NCBI GenBank assembly: GCA_030267565.1
Contig: BRXU01000015.1
Span: forward strand, 867,001 to 931,000
DNA: 64,000 nt
Direction: 5' to 3'
Source: Pleodorina starrii
Taxonomy: Eukaryota; Chlorophyta; Chlorophyceae; Chlamydomonadales; Volvocaceae
Shown here: positions 32,301-64,000 of the stretch, piece after piece
Layout of the letters: every line of letters begins with the position of its first letter
How positions within the stretch are numbered: position 1 is the stretch's first letter
Program-made: the position numbers and the translations under genes
The notes under the pieces: model-generated
Told to the model about the DNA's origin: nothing
The model's database searches: none
The model's input: the letters and a program-made list of their open reading frames with translations, nothing else

Positions 32301-34103
32301 CAAGGCCAAGCACGGATAGACATGGCCGGATAGGTGGGCCGAAGCGCATGTAAGCGCGCTGGCGCAGCCGAAGGAACTTGTCAGATGCGTGTGCAGCCGT
32401 TGGCGGCTTACGGAAGGCGAAGAGGTGCGCAAAGCCGAGAGCAGCGCGACTGCGCGCTAGGTGCTTTCTTATACGTGTCTGCAACATAAGAAACGCATCT
32501 CTCTTGGGCCGCCGACCCCACCTTTCGAAGCACGTGCAATCAACGGCCGCTGAAGCCAACACCCACGCCATCACCTGAACTGACATTAACCACCGCAACA
32601 AAGACAAAAATCACCATAATAAAAACCGCCATGATACAAGGCCGCGTAGTTACGCCACTTCGACCTTGGGCAGCGCGAGTGCTTGGCAAATAGGTTGGTA
32701 AGTTAGGTAGTTCGTTGACCGTAACAGGCCGAGCCGGGACGGGATGGGACGGGAGCGAGGCCGCCGGGAAGCGGCCAGTGAACCCCGACCATCCGGCACC
32801 ACAGCACACCCATCCCATCACATCCCATCCCTCTTTCATACCTGTAGGCCACATATACCACCCACGGCAACATTTACCTGCCACCCTCTTAAGAGCACGC
32901 ACGCTGTTGCAGCAAAAAACAAAAGCCGATCGGGTCGAGTCGCGTCTCCGAAACTGAAACGAAATCGACCAATCACCATGCATGCATGAAACCCACGCTG
33001 TCGTGCTGATTCCCCGCCATGTCCTTGCCGTACACGAGGAACCCTTCCCCGTCGGGGCATCCTCGCGGCTGGTGAGGTTGCTGCCCCAGCGCCGCTGCGG
33101 CCCGTGTCTCCTGGGTGCAACCTCAAATGGTGGCCCGCCTGCTTCCCACGATTATATAAGAGACGAAGACGAGTTGCCTAGGGCGTATCCCAAAACCCGG
33201 AGCGCGCCCCCGCTTCTTACCCCCCTCCCGCAGCAGCCACCATGCCCCCAAAACCCTTTCGCGCTCAAACCGAGCAGTCCCAGTAGACGTCCGCGATCGG
33301 GCGGTTTCCAGGTCACGCGATTCGATTCTAGTAAGGAAAAGGAAAACACTATCTGGCCGGTGGCCGGGTTTTCGCTAGAGCACACTACGAAAGAAATGCA
33401 CTCCTGCAGCTGCTTGCGCGCCGTACCTGGCCGTACCTCATAAGATGCGCGTATCACGCTTTAATGCGCTCCATATAAGGAAGGAATAACCCTTTGTCAG
33501 CGCTGCTTGCCGTCTCACTCTGAATGCGCATACTGTGTACCGCGCGCGCCCAAGCACAGCCAACCCGATAACGCATTTTTTGGCACTTTCGACGACCTGC
33601 TCGCGCCTCGCTCGCGCACGCTTCAGTATCGTCCCAGGACGAGCCCGTCTTTCTAAGTTGACGTAATTGCTGGATGCATTATGCGAGCACGGTATGAATA
33701 ATTGAGCGCCAGCGAGCTCAGCGCCCGCGTGCGCGCGCATCGGACAGTCCGAGAATGAAGGGCCGCCGCCATAAAGAAAACATGAAAAGAGCCCCAATCC
33801 ATCCGTGAGGGAAGTAGGAAGGGAGGGAAGGAGAAGCAGATAAGCATGGAGCCCCGCAGCAAAGTTGTCGAGTGCGACGTTGGCGAACGGAGCCGTAGGA
33901 GGGAGCGGAAGTCCACCTTTGCAAACTGAATCGAGAGTTCACCTCTTCCTTTTGTTGATCGGGGCAGCGCCCTGGGCCAAGGACGCACCGCGCGGCGCTC
34001 ACGCGCGGTTAGCCCTTCCTCAGGCTGCCCGACATGCCGTTCGTAAAGCTCGGCCGGCTCTTGAGACCGCTGCTGGCGGACCTGCGGATCGCCAGTTGGT
34101 TGG

Positions 34104-34108
34104 TTACA
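34104..34108 (-). terminator. Candidate TGTAA signal, distal
   Basis: TTACA on the plus strand reads TGTAA for the giant minus-strand gene, 440 nt after its stop codon. It competes with the copy at 34324-34328. Confidence 0.4.
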
Positions 34109-34323
34109 CAAGGTTGGATGGTTGGTTTTATTATTGGTTAGGTTGGTTGGTGAGGTTGGTGAAATTGTTTTAACGGCAGCAGCACGCGGGCGGGGCTGGA
34201 GGAGGCGATGCAGCGCAGGATGTGTGGCGCGGTTTGGCGGAGAAGGGCGCTCGGTGCGCCGTGGCGGCAAAAACGTCCGCAACGTGTCGGCAAAAGCAAG
34301 ACCGGGCAGGCGATGGTGCCGGC

Positions 34324-34328
34324 TTACA
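34324..34328 (-). terminator. Candidate TGTAA signal, proximal
   Basis: TGTAA on the minus strand, 216 nt downstream of the stop codon at 34544. It is the nearest candidate poly(A) signal of the giant gene. Confidence 0.45.
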
Positions 34329-34543
34329 CGGCGCCGTGTATGCAACGCGAGTCCATTCCAAGGCGGCGACCTCCTCAACAATCACCCGCACCGCCTCCCT
34401 CTCCCCCACAACCCCATCCCACCACCCGACACCAAAGCCCACCTGATGATCGCCTTCCATTTGTTCGTCGCGTCGGCTCTGCCCGAGGGCTCTTCACCGC
34501 CTGGGACACGGATCGGGAGAGGAATGTAATGTAAAGCGGAGAA

Positions 34544-63860
<29,317 letters not shown>

Positions 63861-64000
63861 CTGCAGGTGTTACAGAACACGGGAAAGGTTGGGGCCTGGC
63901 ATCACCGAGGTCTTTCAATGAACGCGCAGTTGTGCCTGTGTCACAGTACCTTCCGGGGGGCACAGATAGATGAGGGTGCTTACACCATTTAAAGCCGACG
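63861..64000 (-). other. Intron of the giant gene at the window edge
   Basis: The CTGCAG acceptor at 63861 shows that this is intron sequence upstream of the first visible exon. No further exon was found before the edge. Confidence 0.6.

Larger units (their letters stand above)
28703..34103. other. Gene-poor intergenic region, no supported gene
   Basis: The two flanking genes converge on this 5.4-kb interval. A minus-strand frame at 29908-30306 (containing LELDGPGSGKTF and WQMVMAACNMEMVKCVDLL) and one at 32104-32607 look more protein-like than most, but neither has a recognisable domain or splice partner. CACAGCACAG repeats occur at 31057-31097. TGTAA occurs on the plus strand near 31690, 32085 and 32350. 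Two copies of interspersed family A lie at about 29203 and 29349. Fragments of old elements may be present. Confidence 0.4.

Noticed and set aside
32104..32607. 167-codon minus-strand frame as a separate gene
   Set aside because: The composition is not clearly coding, there is no recognisable domain and no support from splice sites.

Overview
The window is nuclear DNA of a green alga, most likely volvocine (Chlamydomonas/Gonium/Volvox group); the genus cannot be fixed from the sequence. The reasons are very GC-rich coding sequence, many short GT-AG introns, Ala/Gly/Pro-rich low-complexity exons, TGTAA-type polyadenylation signals, interstitial TTTTAGGG-like telomere repeats, a DIRS-like retroelement, and a giant gene of a PAS/multi-membrane-span family that is expanded in these algae. 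Nothing looks bacterial: there are no operons or Shine-Dalgarno sites. All gene models were built by hand from splice sites and frame continuity, without transcript data. Layout: (1) 476-1899, minus: a small two-exon gene for a putative membrane protein (tentative). (2) 2.5-6.3 kb: a repeat block with two direct repeats of about 1.1 kb, each ending in a perfect GC-rich hairpin, flanking about 1.6 kb that holds a six-copy 90-bp minisatellite. (3) 6943-8607, plus: a three-exon gene for an unrecognised 299-residue protein. (4) 10436-19578, plus: a 17-exon WDR91 homologue of 1274 residues; the animal protein acts in endosomal PI3P control with WDR81. (5) 21650-28702, plus: a ten-exon gene for a 401-residue protein that probably has a SnoaL/NTF2-like fold. 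Its last intron carries a truncated antisense DIRS-like element with gag, a partial reverse transcriptase and 22-bp inverted repeats. (6) 28.7-34.1 kb: no supported gene. (7) 34544 to beyond the right edge, minus: one giant gene with 52 exons visible and 2454 residues in the window; its 5' end lies outside. It encodes a TmcB-like (tiny macrocysts type) protein: N-terminal membrane spans, a helical repeat region, several PAS-like segments, a long disordered linker, and two further membrane/ectodomain modules. All exons join in one frame. The genes do not form a pathway. The striking shared feature is the introns. They are rich in tandem repeats that abut splice sites, they carry at least three families of short interspersed repeats (two of them also seen outside introns), and they include a 28-nt stretch shared by two exon/intron junctions in different genes. 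Two introns of the giant gene appear to use GC donors, and intron 5 of the WDR91 homologue is an open 426-nt reading frame with a polyglutamine tract.
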